A DNA stretch of 64,000 nucleotides from Nipponacmea schrenckii (taxonomy: Eukaryota; Mollusca; Gastropoda; Lottiidae): positions 17,977,769-18,041,768 of the forward strand of contig JAUJPP010000007.1 of the NCBI GenBank assembly GCA_030562195.1. The letters are read 5' to 3'. Positions 10,873 through 22,829 of the stretch are shown piece after piece. A model generated the notes under the pieces. It searched no databases. It was not told where the DNA came from and saw only the letters and a program-made list of their open reading frames with translations. Each line of letters begins with the position of its first letter. Position 1 is the stretch's first letter. Position numbers and translations under genes: made by a program.

Positions 10873-12950
10873 TTTTTATACGCCCACATGGAAATGTGGA
10901 CGTATATTGCCGTCGCCACTGTCCGTCGGTCCGTCGGTCCGTCCACATTTGTTGTATCCACGATAGAGGCTACAGTTTTTATACGATCTAAATGAAACTT
11001 GGTATACATGTATATATTGATGATATCTCGGTCAAGTTCGAAAATGGAAATTATCGCATGAACGGTTTTGGAGTTATTGCACTTGACTTAGTAAAAACTC
11101 GTCAAATTTGGGTTGTATGCACAATAGAGGATACAGTTTGTATCCGATCTTAATGAAACTTGGTATACATGTATATATTGATGATATCTCGGTCAAGTTC
11201 GAAAATAGAAATAATCGCATGAGCGGTTTTTGAGTTATTGCCCTTGACTTAGTAAAAACGCGTCAAATTTGGGTAGTATCCACAGTAGAGGCTACAGTTT
11301 TTATCCGATCTTAATGAAACTTGGTATACATGTATATATTGATGATATTTCGGTCAAGTTCGAAAATAGAAATAATCGCATGAGCGTTTTTTAAGTTATT
11401 GCCCTTGACTTAGTAAAAACGTGTCAAATTTGGGTTGTATCCACAATAGAGGCTACAGTTTTTATCCGATCTTAATGAAACTTGGTATACATGTATATAT
11501 TGATTATATCTCCGTCAAGTTCGAAAATAGAAATAATCGCTTGAGCGGTTTTTGAGTTATTGCCCTTGACTTAGTAAAAACTCGTCAAATTTGGGTTGTA
11601 TGCACAATAGAGGCTACAGTTTTTATCCGATCTTAATGAAACTTGGTATACATGTATATATTGATGATATCTCGGTCAAGTTCGAAAATAGAAATAATCG
11701 CATGAGCGGTTTTTGAGTTATTGCCCTTGACTTAGTAAAAACGAGTCAAATTTGGGTAGTATTCACAGTAGAGGCTACAGTTTTTATCCGATCTTAATGA
11801 AACTTGGTATACATGTATATATTGATGATATTTCGGTCAAGTTCGAAAAAAGAAATAATCGCATGAGCGTTTTTTGAGTTATTGCCCTTGACTTAGTAAA
11901 AACGTGTCAAATTTGGGTTGTATCCACAATAGAAGCTACAGTTTGTATCCGATCTTAATGAAACTTGGTATACATGTATATATTAAGGATATCTCGGTCA
12001 AGTTCGAAAATGGAAATTATTGCATGAACGTTTTTTGAGTTATTGCCCTTGACTTAGTAAAAACGTGTCAAATTTGGGTTGTGTCCACAATAGAGGCTAC
12101 AGTTTTTATCCGATCTTAATGAAACTTGGTATACATGTAAGGATATATTAAGGATATCTCGGTCAAGTTCGAAAATGGAAATTATCGCATGAACATTTTT
12201 TGAGTTATTGCCCTTGACTTAGTAAAAACGCGTCAAATTTGGGTAGTATTCACAGTAGAGGCTACAGTTTTTATCTGATCTTAATGAAACTTGGTATACA
12301 TGTATATATTGATGATATCTCGGTCAAGTTCGAAAATGGAAATTATCGCATAAAAGGTTTTTGAGTTATTGCCCTTGACTTAGAAAAATCTTGTCAAAAT
12401 TTTAGTTTCGATGCAATAAATCCTCCAATTTTCAGAGGATGTTGATGAAACTTGGTGTGAGCATTGGAATTGATTAGGCCTCAGTTTTTCAATGAATTGT
12501 TTTAAGTTATTGCCCTTGACTTAGTAAAATTGCGTCAAAATTCTATTGTGGTTGCAATAAGAAGCTTTAATTTTCAAAGGATTTTGATGGAACTTGGTGT
12601 AAGCATCAGAATTGATAAGACATTAGTCAAGTTTGAATTTCTGACTTTTTTTAACAAATGGTTTTTGGGTTATTGCCCTTGACTTAGTAAAATTGCGTCA
12701 AAAATATTTGTTGGTGCAAAATAAGCTACAATATTTTAATAGATTTGATGAAACTTGGTATGAGTATTGAAATAGATAAGATGGTGGTCAAGTTCTAATT
12801 TGACAATTTTCCATGAACAGTTTTTGAGTTTTTGCCCTTAAAATAACTTCAATATTAATTCAGTGAATGTTTTTTGAGTTATTGCTCTATTTATTTTTCA
12901 AATTCAATGCTGCCAGTGGGCGTATGTTACCTTGCCTGGCAAGCTATCTT
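10873..12950 (+). mobile_element. Pearl/Helentron-like non-autonomous element with ~162-bp core repeats
   Basis: Starts TTTTTATACGCCCACATGG and ends with TGGGCGTATGTTACCTTGCC followed by TGGCAAGCTATCTT. ATACGCCCA and TGGGCGTAT form subterminal inverted repeats. Between them are about nine head-to-tail ~162-bp units (10951-12400), each with GAAACTTGGTATACATGTAT and TTGCCCTTGACTTAGTAAAA, then three or four strongly diverged units. No coding capacity. Core-repeat elements of this build are known in molluscs as Pearl-type repeats, thought to be Helitron/Helentron relatives. Block A lacks it, so it is a clean insertion. Confidence 0.7.
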
Positions 12951-13039
12951 ATTCGTGTGATATCGATGCTCTTATGATGATCATAAGTCCATCATAACGT
13001 TTATGATATCCATAAGACCATCTTAAGACAGGTCGAGAC

Positions 13040-13405
13040 ATATTGGGACGATTTTTAGTGACAAAATGGAATTTTGCGACACAATGGGACAATATTTAGT
13101 GACAAATTGATATTGTGCGACAACTCGAGACGATTTCTAGTGACAAAATGTAATTTTGCGACACAATGGGACGATATTTAGTGACATATTGAAATTTTGC
13201 GTCAAATCAGGACGATTTCTAGAGACAAAAGGGAATTTTGCGACATAATGGAACGATATTTAGTGACATATTGAAATTTTGCGACAAATCGGGACGATTT
13301 CAATTGACAAATTGGAATTTTGCGACAAAATGGGACGACATTTGATGACAAATTGAAGACAACTCAGGAAAATGACACATTGGGACGAAATGACAAATCG
13401 GGACG
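13040..13405 (+). repeat. ~41-bp minisatellite upstream of GTPase gene B
   Basis: Same array as at 6535-6990, with about eight units and the same half-unit alternation. It ends about 80 bp before the start codon of gene B. Confidence 0.8.
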
Positions 13406-13485
13406 GAACAAGCCTTTAGATAGCTACATAGAACAAAGACGTCACAATGGTGATATAGTAACGAGAGGTATTCAGATGGTAGAAG

Positions 13486-15480
13486 ATGGACGCTCTTGTA
13501 CAGAACGTTAAAGAGAACTATTTGTCGTATATCACTACAGGAGTGGCAGGCTTTGCTGTAGGCTATAGTCTCTACAGAACCTGGAGATATTTGTGCTATG
13601 AAAATGGTGATGATGAATATTTTGAAAGGCTTAAACCATCGGTAAGTGAAGCATAGCCCTCGGCCAATATGATACTAATTAACTTATTCTGATTAATTTA
13701 AGAACTCAATATTATGGAATTGGATCTGATATTACACAACGCTTCCAAAGTTTGTTTTGTCATCATCATTACTGCACCTAATGATGGAGATGTAAATTTT
13801 TGAAACAATGTGTACAGGTTTAGTGTTATACCATAATAATATTGATATCCTATTGTTTTCCGGTATTTCACGATTCTGATCATTACCCTAAAATAACCTT
13901 AGAATTATTCCTCTGTATCTGATTTTATATAGTCTAGTTATAATAAAGGGGATTTCTGCCTATATCTGCAATTTAAATGTATGATTGACGGAGGCCGGCA
14001 AACTAATTAGCTTGTTCCTTATGGCCACTGCAGTTATATTTTATGTTGACTTGCTGACTCTATCTGGTCTCTGATAGTGATAATGATCTCTTACCCGGGA
14101 TAACTTTACCTTTAAAAGTGTTTATATTCCATTTTATTTAAGGCAAAACCGTTGAAACGAAAGATATTGATAATAGGGCTAGATGGTTCTGGAAAGACAC
14201 GCTTCTCAAGATGTTTTTGTAAAGGTCGAAGAAGACTGGGGTCAACAGAAGAAACAACTTATGGGTTTTACGTTAATACTGTAAGGCTTGGGGAAGTTTC
14301 TCTCGATATGTGGGACGGTAAGAATGGTTTTAACTTTGTTCTGAAATCGACGAGAGTTTAAGATAGGAAATCCTCACCAGGACATTTGAATTGGAATAGG
14401 TTAAGATCCCATATTCGGACCGTTTTATAAATAATTTTTCAGGTAATCACAAGATAGTCAATAATAATAATAATAATACGATAATGGACGAATTAAAGTC
14501 GATTGAAGTATGATAATTAACGATTGAAAAACGATGATTTAAGCTTGAAGTATGATAATTAACGATTGAAAAACGATGATTTAAGCTTGAAGTATGATAA
14601 TTAACGATTGAAAAACAATGATTTAAGCTTGAAGTATGATACTAATTTATGATTGAAATATGATAATTGACGAATGAAATACATTTGCAGTATGATAATA
14701 ATTAATGATAATTGACGCATGAAATACAATGATTGACGAAAGCCATCTGACTGTTAGAGGATCAGGGGAATTTGTGTAGGAAACTATGATAATTAACGCA
14801 CATTTAAAAATGATTCATATATAATAGACCTAAGTGAACAGTGATAAAACAGGTGAATGATAGTATTGCGCTAATTTTGGATTTCATCGAATTATCGATT
14901 CGTATTATATTTTTTTTTAGTTGGAGGTTCACGGATATGTCGCGAATACTGGAAAGATTTCAGAGGTTTTACCACGAACCTAGACCTAATTTGTTTCTGT
15001 GTAGATTCTAGTTTACCTATTCGGTTTGACGAAGCTAGAAAGGAACTTCACAAGTTTTTAAAGCATGATAAAACTAACGGTATTCCTCTGATACTCGTCG
15101 CTACAAAACAGGTAGGCAAAATATATTTCGTGTTTTAAAGTTATGTGTATCGTGAGTTTGTGACGAAGCTAAAAACTCTATCTCAGGCTTTGAATCATAC
15201 CGGCTTATTATCGTTACATGCTAGGGTGAAAATTTAATCTTGAAAATTGAAATATGTTATGGTTATTTTGATATTAAACCTAAGTATCATTTTCTAGGAT
15301 TTGCCGGATGCTGTCTCACCAAGTCAGGTTTACAAACAGATGAGTTTAAGTGAGTTTGAATCAACTCGATCTCTTTATACTGTTGGGGTTCAAGCTCCTA
15401 ATGATGGTCCAAGGAAAGGTTTTGTGGATACGTATAGACTGTTTGTTACAATTGTTGATCGGCATAAGAAACAAACATAA
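13486..15480 (+). CDS. ARL9/ARL10-like membrane-anchored small GTPase, copy B
   Basis: Exons 13486-13641, 14143-14317, 14921-15111 and 15298-15480 give 234 aa. The splice sites and phases are the same as in copy A. It is almost identical to A: one Asn-to-Lys change at the start of exon 2, Asn-to-His late in exon 3, and a changed C-terminus where small differences bring the stop eight codons earlier (ending DRHKKQT). The membrane segment, GLDGSGKT, WDVGGS and TKQDLPDA motifs are unchanged, so the protein should be functional if A is. The 3' UTR contains repeats of a TTGCTCCTCTTTCAAGCTTT type (15540-15660). Such similarity means a very recent duplication or two haplotypes laid end to end by the assembler. 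Confidence 0.87.
14506..14640 (+). repeat. 42-bp minisatellite in intron 2 of GTPase gene B
   Basis: Three units of the same repeat seen six times in copy A, giving a length polymorphism between the paralogues. Confidence 0.85.
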
Positions 15481-15632
15481 CTTTATGCTTCTGAAGAATA
15501 AACATAATTGAAGATTGTTAACATATAATATTATATATTTTGCTCCTCTTTGAAGTTCCTTAAACATGTTTCTTTGAATAGTATATATATTGCTCCTCTT
15601 TCAAGCTTTTTAAACATAATGCTCCTTTGAAT

Positions 15633-15869
15633 AATATATATTTTGATTCTCCTTAAAGATTATATATCATGCTCCTTGAAAAAGATACATTACGCTTTTC
15701 TAATAAAATTCATAAACAATTTGTTGCAAATTATAAAAAAGGGGATTATTGGATTGATCATTTAAACCATAGGGTATTTAATCTACTTGATTGTCTCTAA
15801 TTCGAAACGTTCTGGTGGTGATACCCATAACCAATTCTTTATTCTTATGAGTCCTTGACCCACCGGGTT
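15633..15869. other. Sequence between block B and the inverted-duplication arm
   Basis: AT-rich, with no gene, RNA or repeat that I can name. Confidence 0.4.
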
Positions 15870-16336
15870 TTGGCAGTAAATGAAATGTTTATTAATCTAA
15901 AGGAAAAGGATATTTTCTCATTAGTAATTAGCTAAACCTTAACCTAAAGCCAGCTTAGATTGTCAGTTACAGTAAAGTTGATTACGGTCCCAGCAGTACA
16001 TAATTCCTCTATTTCAATGTATTGTTCTACTGAATATATATAATAAAGGTATTCTACCTCTTAGAACCAACAAGAAGTTGATTTTTTTTAATGGGGGGGG
16101 GGGATATTGTGTCAAAACTAAACACCAAAATCTTACTATTAACCAACTCTGTAAAAGGAAGAAATGATCCATACAAATTGATCAATTTTGAAACATGCTT
16201 AGCAGCGTTTTTCATTGCGTTATTTAGAGATTCTATTGTTGAATCATTGTACCTAGAGAGTGCAATCATTTTTCAAAAAGCGACAATAAAATTATGTTCG
16301 GAATAATCTATGAATGACATTAAGAAGTAGGTGGAA

Positions 16337-17925
16337 CATTGAATAAATGAGAACACTATTATCATAGATATACATGTATTCGGATTTTTTCTTTTTTTAA
16401 ATGTGAGCAAAAGATGAATACCTTCTGTTTTAGAAAAAAGGGCGTCTGGGTAATCAAAGGCTTAAACAGGAAAAAGCAATATCCCATCCATGCGCAAGCG
16501 CGCCATGGCAATCATTTTCCCGTGTATGCAAACATTTATATTCCCAGTGGTCAATATACGTTAAAAATTGTGTCCATTCTGAATCATATGAATTGCCTTT
16601 TCTCGGTCGACAATAAATTTGAATACCGTACATTGTCTGACGATGTTGAGGTTAATTCAAGAGTAGAGGTCAAAGACGCGTTAAATCACTTTATACTAGT
16701 CCGCCATTTGAAAATCGCTTAATTGATGTATTAAGCGTTTTATAATAAACAACTTGATTTCATGGATTTATAAGATTGGAGTGATTCTTCTTTATAGTTA
16801 CAACACTAGGTAAGTATTGGCCAAGTTTGAGTGAAATGAAAATTTTATGCTCCCTCTGAGACCTATAGTCACTTTAAATTCCGTTCGGAATTCCTATTTA
16901 GCTATTTACGTATCAAATGTGGTATAGATAATACATAAACTGTATGCTAATATATTGTTAATGATGTTGTTCTCTAATGAATTAATATCGGATATTGAAA
17001 AAAAAAAAAAAAACATAGTTCGCCATTTTCAGGGCTTAATTTGGGTCTTGAATATATAAAAACGGGTCGCTGGTCGCTGGTCGCGAAATGATGGTGGTTG
17101 CTAATCAATCGTTAATTACATTCATAACTCGTAGGTGGTCGTGTGAGCAGGATATACTGCATGTAAATAGTCTTTAGAAGTTCTCTTAATGAATAGTTCA
17201 TTTAAAATACCTAAAACTAGGATTATACCTTCCATTTTCACAGATATCTAGTCGTTTTAACGATATTTCTACACACACATAAACTCATTTTAATTTAAGT
17301 CCAAGATCAGCTCCTCAGAAATAAGAGGATGAACATATTTCTAAGGCTCTGATCAGCTCATCTCTGATGAATAATTTTCTAATAGCTCAGATTAAATAAC
17401 CCATTTGAACTCTAAAATCAAAGAAGCACTTAATCAGATTTAGGGGTTTATTAGATTTATTTGTCATAAAAATATCACATTTACAAAAGCATGAAAATAT
17501 AAAATCACAGTACGGTATGTAGCTATTTCTGTCCCATACAAGACACTACTTAGAATCCAAATGTAAAAAAATATATAATTACATATAAGAATATACATAA
17601 CGAAGGGATAAAAAGAATAACTAAAAATCATGATGTTATACAGTTAAAACAGAAATGAATACTTAGAACATAATATATTCATAGCACTAAAAATATCAGG
17701 AAGGATGAGCCTAATAACGTTCAAGTTATGCATCATTAAAAGGAGAGTAAAAAAAAGTAGCTTGTCTAAAAATAATCACAGCTTTTGTTGGATGTGATCA
17801 CAATTCAATAAAATAAAAAATTGATCATCTATGCTAAAAAATTATATACAGTTCTTTCATTTCGTCTATAACTTTGGAACGTAGTTCGACATAATGCTGG
17901 GTATTCTAATCAAATATGAATTAGT
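16337..17925. other. Left-arm-only segment
   Basis: In the right arm the flanking sequences are directly joined near 39100-39115, so this ~1.6 kb was either inserted here or lost there. It holds the open frame 16414-16722 and AT-rich sequence. No inverted or direct terminal repeats are obvious. Confidence 0.5.
16414..16722 (+). CDS. Hypothetical 102-aa open frame
   Basis: An ATG-started frame of 102 codons, richer in GC than its surroundings, ending in TAA shortly before AATAAA-like TATAATAAAC. Residue use is ordinary (mixed basic and hydrophobic), with no signal peptide, membrane segment or motif that I recognise. It lies in sequence absent from the other arm, so it may be a piece of a transposon or a retained exon. 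I do not assign a function. Confidence 0.25.
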   Translation: MNTFCFRKKGVWVIKGLNRKKQYPIHAQARHGNHFPVYANIYIPSGQYTLKIVSILNHMNCLFSVDNKFEYRTLSDDVEVNSRVEVKDALNHFILVRHLKIA

Positions 17926-18169
17926 TAAAATAAAGTTATCTACAATATACCCATTTTCTATTTTCTAAGGCTATGGGTGAGTTCTTATATCGACCTATCT
18001 CAAGGGTGATTGGAAAAGTACCACTTCTGAGTTAAAAAATGTGACGTTTATGAAACCTGAGGATGTGGGGGTTACTTACTTAAGCTTTGGGACTCGAATT
18101 TTACACATATGCAAACACCGTTTTTGCAAAAAGTTTCATTTTGTATTCATCTGCTTATTTACCTCAGTA

Positions 18170-19078
18170 CAATGCGGAAAAATAATTTAAAAAATCATTT
18201 CGAAAACAAGGTCCCACAATAACATATTTTGTGCTATAATAACATTAGTACGATGCGGAAAAATAATTTAAAAAATTTCATTTCGAATACAAGGTCCCAC
18301 AATGACATATTTTGTGCTATAATAACATTAGTACGATGCGGAAAAATAATTTTAAAAATTTCATTTCGAATACAAGGTCCCACAATGACATATTTTGTGC
18401 TATAATAACATTAGTACGATGCGAAATAATAATTTAAAAAATTTCATTTCGAATACAAGGTCCCACAATAACATATTTTGTGCTATAATAACATTAGTAC
18501 GATGCGGAAAAATAATTTAAAAAATTTCATTTCGAATACAAGGTCCCACAATAACATATTTTGTGCTATAATAACATTAGTACGATGCGGAAAAATAATT
18601 TAAAAAATTTCATTTCGAATACAAGGTCCCACAATGACATATTTTGTGCTATAATAACATTAGTACGATGCGGAATAATAATTTAAAAAATTTCATTTCG
18701 AATACAAGGTCCCACAATAACATATTTTGTGCTATAATAACATTAGTACGATGCGGAAAAATAATTTAAAAAATTTCATTTCGAATACAAGGTCCCACAA
18801 TGACATATTTTGTGCTATAATAACATTAGTACGATGCGGAATAATAATTTAAAAAATTTCATTTCGAATACAAGGTCCCACAATAACATATTTTGTGCTA
18901 TAATAACATTAGTACGATGCGGAAAAATAATTTAAAAAATTTCATTTCGAATACAAGGTCCCACAATAACATATTTTGTGCTTTAATAACATTAGTACGA
19001 TGCGGAATAATAATTTAAAAAATTTCATTTCGAAAACAAGGTCCCACAATAACATATTTTGTGCTATAATAACATTTT
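18170..19078 (+). repeat. 83-bp minisatellite array
   Basis: About eleven head-to-tail units containing ATTAGTACGATGCGG, TTTCATTTCGAATACAAGGT and CATATTTTGTGCTATAATAA. Two variant positions (CGGAAAAA or CGGAATAA; CAATAACAT or CAATGACAT) recur in a roughly periodic order, as if pairs of units had been amplified together. The mirrored place in the right arm (38790-38890) holds only one diverged unit. Confidence 0.9.
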
Positions 19079-20390
19079 CGTATAATGTCTGATAGGTGCG
19101 CTGAATCAACAAAATCTAAAAAATATAATGAAACCAACCCTTTTTCCTACGTTTCGAGAATTGAAATATTTTCACAAGAAATCTGCTCTCCACCTGTGCT
19201 AAGGTTTGACATGTTTTTATTTACCCCAAGATAAAATTTAATAGGTTTATTTTGGACATTATTGATGCATTTAAAAGGTGATGTGTCCCAGATCCCTGCT
19301 CAGTGAAATATAATTATGATCTGTATTGTAACAGAAATCACCTCTAACTATCTACCGATATACACTTTTCGGCCAATGGTCATTTTCAAAATGATTTTAT
19401 CTTTCTAAATTAAGTATCTAGTATTAACCTTGTTTCGGACACCGTGATAACAAAATTATATACATGTATATAGAAGTGCGAGAGTAGAGTATATCATCGG
19501 AAGATCGGAAACAAGATCATTGTCGAGATCGTCTCGGGTTACGAGAGAGGACGAGGAAAGGCAGAATATAAAGTAGTAAAGAAAAACAGAAAAGAATCGT
19601 CATTGTTACTGTAAATTTTCAAAAATACATTGCCATTCCAAGAGCCCTGGGTGCTGCTTTGGATAATTTAAGGCAGTTTTGTTCATGCCAAGGAATTCAT
19701 TAAACCAAAGGCTCCACTAGCATATTCAATAGTTAGACCTGCACAACGAAACATATGACATGACAATGGAAAAGAGGGTGTTCTAAAATGGATCATTTTT
19801 GTTTTGCTGCCATTTATATTCATTTCTCATCTTGCGACCAACTACTTATAACTAATAGCATTTCATCCATTGATTTTTAATCCAGTTCGAGAAAAACAAT
19901 ATCATCTGCGTACAACATAATAGATACTTTAACCATTTTCCACCTTGATATCAAATTTTTAACTATGGTTTTTCTCTACGTTGTCCACATTTAATTTTCC
20001 GTGACATGCATAATTGAAAATAGGTGATTTTAGATATTGATGTGGACTATTGTGCGACTTCTAATTAACTTCGAGAAAAATTCAAACAGAATTATAATGT
20101 TTACATTCATGTTCATAAACTAATGTACAATATAATATGCATACACAAGATTTGTGAAAAACGTAGAAAGAAAAATGCTGTTAATTAGACTGGATAAAAG
20201 ATGTCGTGTAACTAATTTATATCGTCTGCTCAAATTTGTGTAGAGTTACAGTTTTAGAAACACGTGCTTAGTTCTATTTAAGATAAGAAAAAAAATCAAT
20301 TTTTTTTTAAAAAAAGAAAAAATATTATATTACAAATTTTTGAGGGATAAAAATTACATACATATCACAAGATATCAATTATGGGTTAGA
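19079..20390. other. Non-coding part of left arm
   Basis: Matches pieces of 34100-34250 and 38300-38690 in reverse. No gene seen. A T/A-rich tract lies near 20290-20330. Confidence 0.5.
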
Positions 20391-20394
20391 ACAC

Positions 20395-20810
20395 ACTTCT
20401 TTAATAACAAAGTATATAACCTTTTATCCACAAGTTACGCGTGTCTTTAATAACAAAGTACATAACGTTTATCCACAAGTTACGCGTGTCTTTAATAACA
20501 AAGTACATAACGTTTATCCACAAGTTACACGTGTCTTTAGTAACAAAGTATATAACCCTTTATCAACAAGTTACGCGTGTCTTTAGTAACAAGTACATAA
20601 CGTTTATCCACAAGTAACACGTGTCTTTAGTAACAAAGTACATAACGTTTATCCACAAGTTACACGTGTCTTTAATAACAAAGTACATAACGTTTAACCA
20701 CAAGTTACACGTGTCTTTAATAACAAAGTACATAACGTTTATCCACAAGTAAAACGTGTCTTTAATAACAAAGTACATAACGTTTGAACACAAGTAACAC
20801 GTGTCATCAT
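20395..20810 (+). repeat. ~45-bp minisatellite
   Basis: Nine or so units of CCACAAGTTACACGTGTCTT plus TAATAACAAAGTACATAACGTTTAT. Several units keep phase, which creates a 91-codon minus-strand open frame (20563-20838) with a repeated YFVIKDTC motif. That frame is a by-product of the 45-bp period. The array is not present at the mirrored position of the right arm. Confidence 0.9.
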
Positions 20811-20839
20811 CAGTTGAAATGGTGAGAGAATAAATCATA

Positions 20840-21830
20840 ACAAAATATACCAGAACGGAACTCGATCAGTACTGAGATTTAACACTCGAAATACACTCTA
20901 AGCACACTATCAATTACAGCAGATTCCAGATTGAAAAAGCAAATTCGTTCTTTTAACCCGAGATTATGGATATTTTTGGATGTCTTTAAAGCAAATATTA
21001 TGCGCGGGTCAAGGCTAAATCAAATTCACAATTGGTAAGGTTGCTCATTTCATTAACAGGTGGTAAACGGGAGACATCTTCGTATAAACTATCGCATTTA
21101 CTTAAAATATTAGGGTTCATCGTACTGTCTTGTGGATTTTAGCAGACTTTTCTACAAACTGAGACTTTCCTCGGCCTAGTTTTTCAAGAAAGAAATAATT
21201 AAGTTTAAAAAGTCCTAATGACGTGCTCAATCGACGACCAATTTGGTACCTTTGAAATAGGTTAGATGTAGGGATGAAAGTGAATCCCTCTGCCTAAAAC
21301 TCTTTCTTCAAGGGGAGAATGTTTGTATATGAATACACAAACTAATATATGGGGGACTCCTACAGCAAACTCTATTCGGATTTCGCTAATGTAGCTTCTT
21401 CAGTATTAATAGAGACATAATATTAATTATGGCTACATCTTTTTCCCTTACCAACAATGATATAATTTTCATTTTCGTTTATTGTATTTTCCCTACATAT
21501 TAATGTTCTTCTGAAACCAGTATTCCTTTTATATTCAGAATCTAAAGATTATGGATGACTAAGTAATTAATTATGTCATATAATTAACTGTTCAACTAAC
21601 TGAACCTACAAAACCCTTTCACTGGAGCTAACTTGGGTCAATATGCCTGTTCCTATGCTTTCGTAACAACGCTAATAACTTTCTGAGTGTTTAACTGTTT
21701 TGTTACGATCTACAATTCCTAAAATTCTTGTCTTATGTTCTTATTGTGTCTCGCGCTTCGTAAAATGAGTGCTGTTTTCTGTGACAGCTAATCTACCAGA
21801 TCAATAAAAGTTGATATCATGATTTACATC
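20840..21830. other. Upstream region of GPCR 1
   Basis: 20960-21330 matches 33370-33640 in reverse. The rest is AT-rich, with no coding signal. Confidence 0.5.
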
Positions 21831-21836
21831 TACATG

Positions 21837-21941
21837 AAGATATAAAAACAAGACACCAGCATTCCTCTCTCTCACAATATACATACATCATCAAAGCATT
21901 TGAAACAATAGTACATCCAAAGTAGTTAAAGTAAAAGTAAA
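21837..21941 (+). promoter_or_regulatory. Probable core promoter and non-coding first exon of GPCR 1
   Basis: A TATA-like GATATAAAAAC at about 21839-21849 is followed by ACACCAGCATTCCTCTC, then a purine-rich leader ending AAAG at 21941 with donor GTACGT. The next acceptor is TTTCAG at about 22814, just before the GPCR start codon. The second GPCR has the same order (ATATAAAC, CATCAGCATTC, donor), which supports the reading. The transcription start is inferred. Confidence 0.5.
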
Positions 21942-22089
21942 GGTACGTTTTTTAAAAATTTTATCTCAACCGTTTTCCTCTCCATTCTAGTTGTAATTTT
22001 TTATAATAAAGGTTAGTTACGTCTGTGACTCAACGAAAGAGATATAATATTTATCGCTCTACAATTGATTTACACTAAACTCTTTCTAA

Positions 22090-22515
22090 ACAGTGGTATT
22101 TCAATTTCTATACAATCCATATTTTGTGAATTATTTTAAAGTGGTATTTCTATATAACTCTACAATTCTTGTATTGAGCACTATTTTTACAGTGGTATTC
22201 CTATACATGTATATTGCTCTACAATTGATGTATTGGGCACTTTTATAACAGTGGTATTTCTATTTCGCTCCACATTTTATGTTTTGGGGACTATTTTAAC
22301 AGTTGTATTTATATGTATATTACTCTACAATGATGACTATTAAGCTCTATTTTTAACAGTAGTATTTCTGTATTGCTCTGCAATTGATATATTAAGCACT
22401 ATTATAACAGTAGTATTTCTATATTGCTCTGCAATTGATATTTTGAGCACTATTTTAACAGTGGTATTCCTATATTGCTCTACAATTGATATATTGAGCA
22501 CTAATTTAACAGTGC
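22090..22515 (+). repeat. ~55-60-bp minisatellite in the 5' UTR intron of GPCR 1
   Basis: Seven or eight imperfect units of CAGTGGTATTTCTATATTGC plus TCTACAATTGATATATTGAG and CACTATTTTAA. They lie wholly inside the inferred intron 21942-22814. Confidence 0.8.
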
Positions 22516-22829
22516 ACTTTCTATAAGTTTATCCATAACTTTTGAACCTATAAGTCATATGTATAGCACAGGTTTAATGAGTTAACCGACTGAAAATGGT
22601 TAACAAATGAACATGTGATATAATTAACTTGTAAAATTGATACCTGTCAAACAATGTCCAAACTAAAGTATGGAGGTACCATTAATTGATAAATAGTCAA
22701 TAGTATTGTATAGTTAACGGTGCTATAAACTTGGTTATACACAGTTATATCACGCTTGAGGTCCGACGCACCAAATTAATATTATGTTTATACTGTGTTT
22801 ATAATCCTTTCAGCCAATACTCAAGACTA

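Larger units (their letters stand above)
9728..15632 (+). repeat. Tandem duplication block B
   Basis: Second copy of block A: Harbinger remnant, minisatellite and GTPase gene B in the same order and orientation. It lacks about 120 bp found at 4790-4880 in block A, has fewer intronic minisatellite units, and carries the Pearl-like insertion 10873-12950. Confidence 0.85.

Noticed and set aside
18170..20810. Regularly spaced repeats considered as a CRISPR array
   Set aside because: Units are directly joined with no unique spacers, and the sequence is eukaryotic. They are minisatellites.
22731..22829. Upstream extension of the GPCR 1 frame
   Set aside because: It starts at TTG, not ATG, and an acceptor at 22814 shows that the segment is mostly intron.
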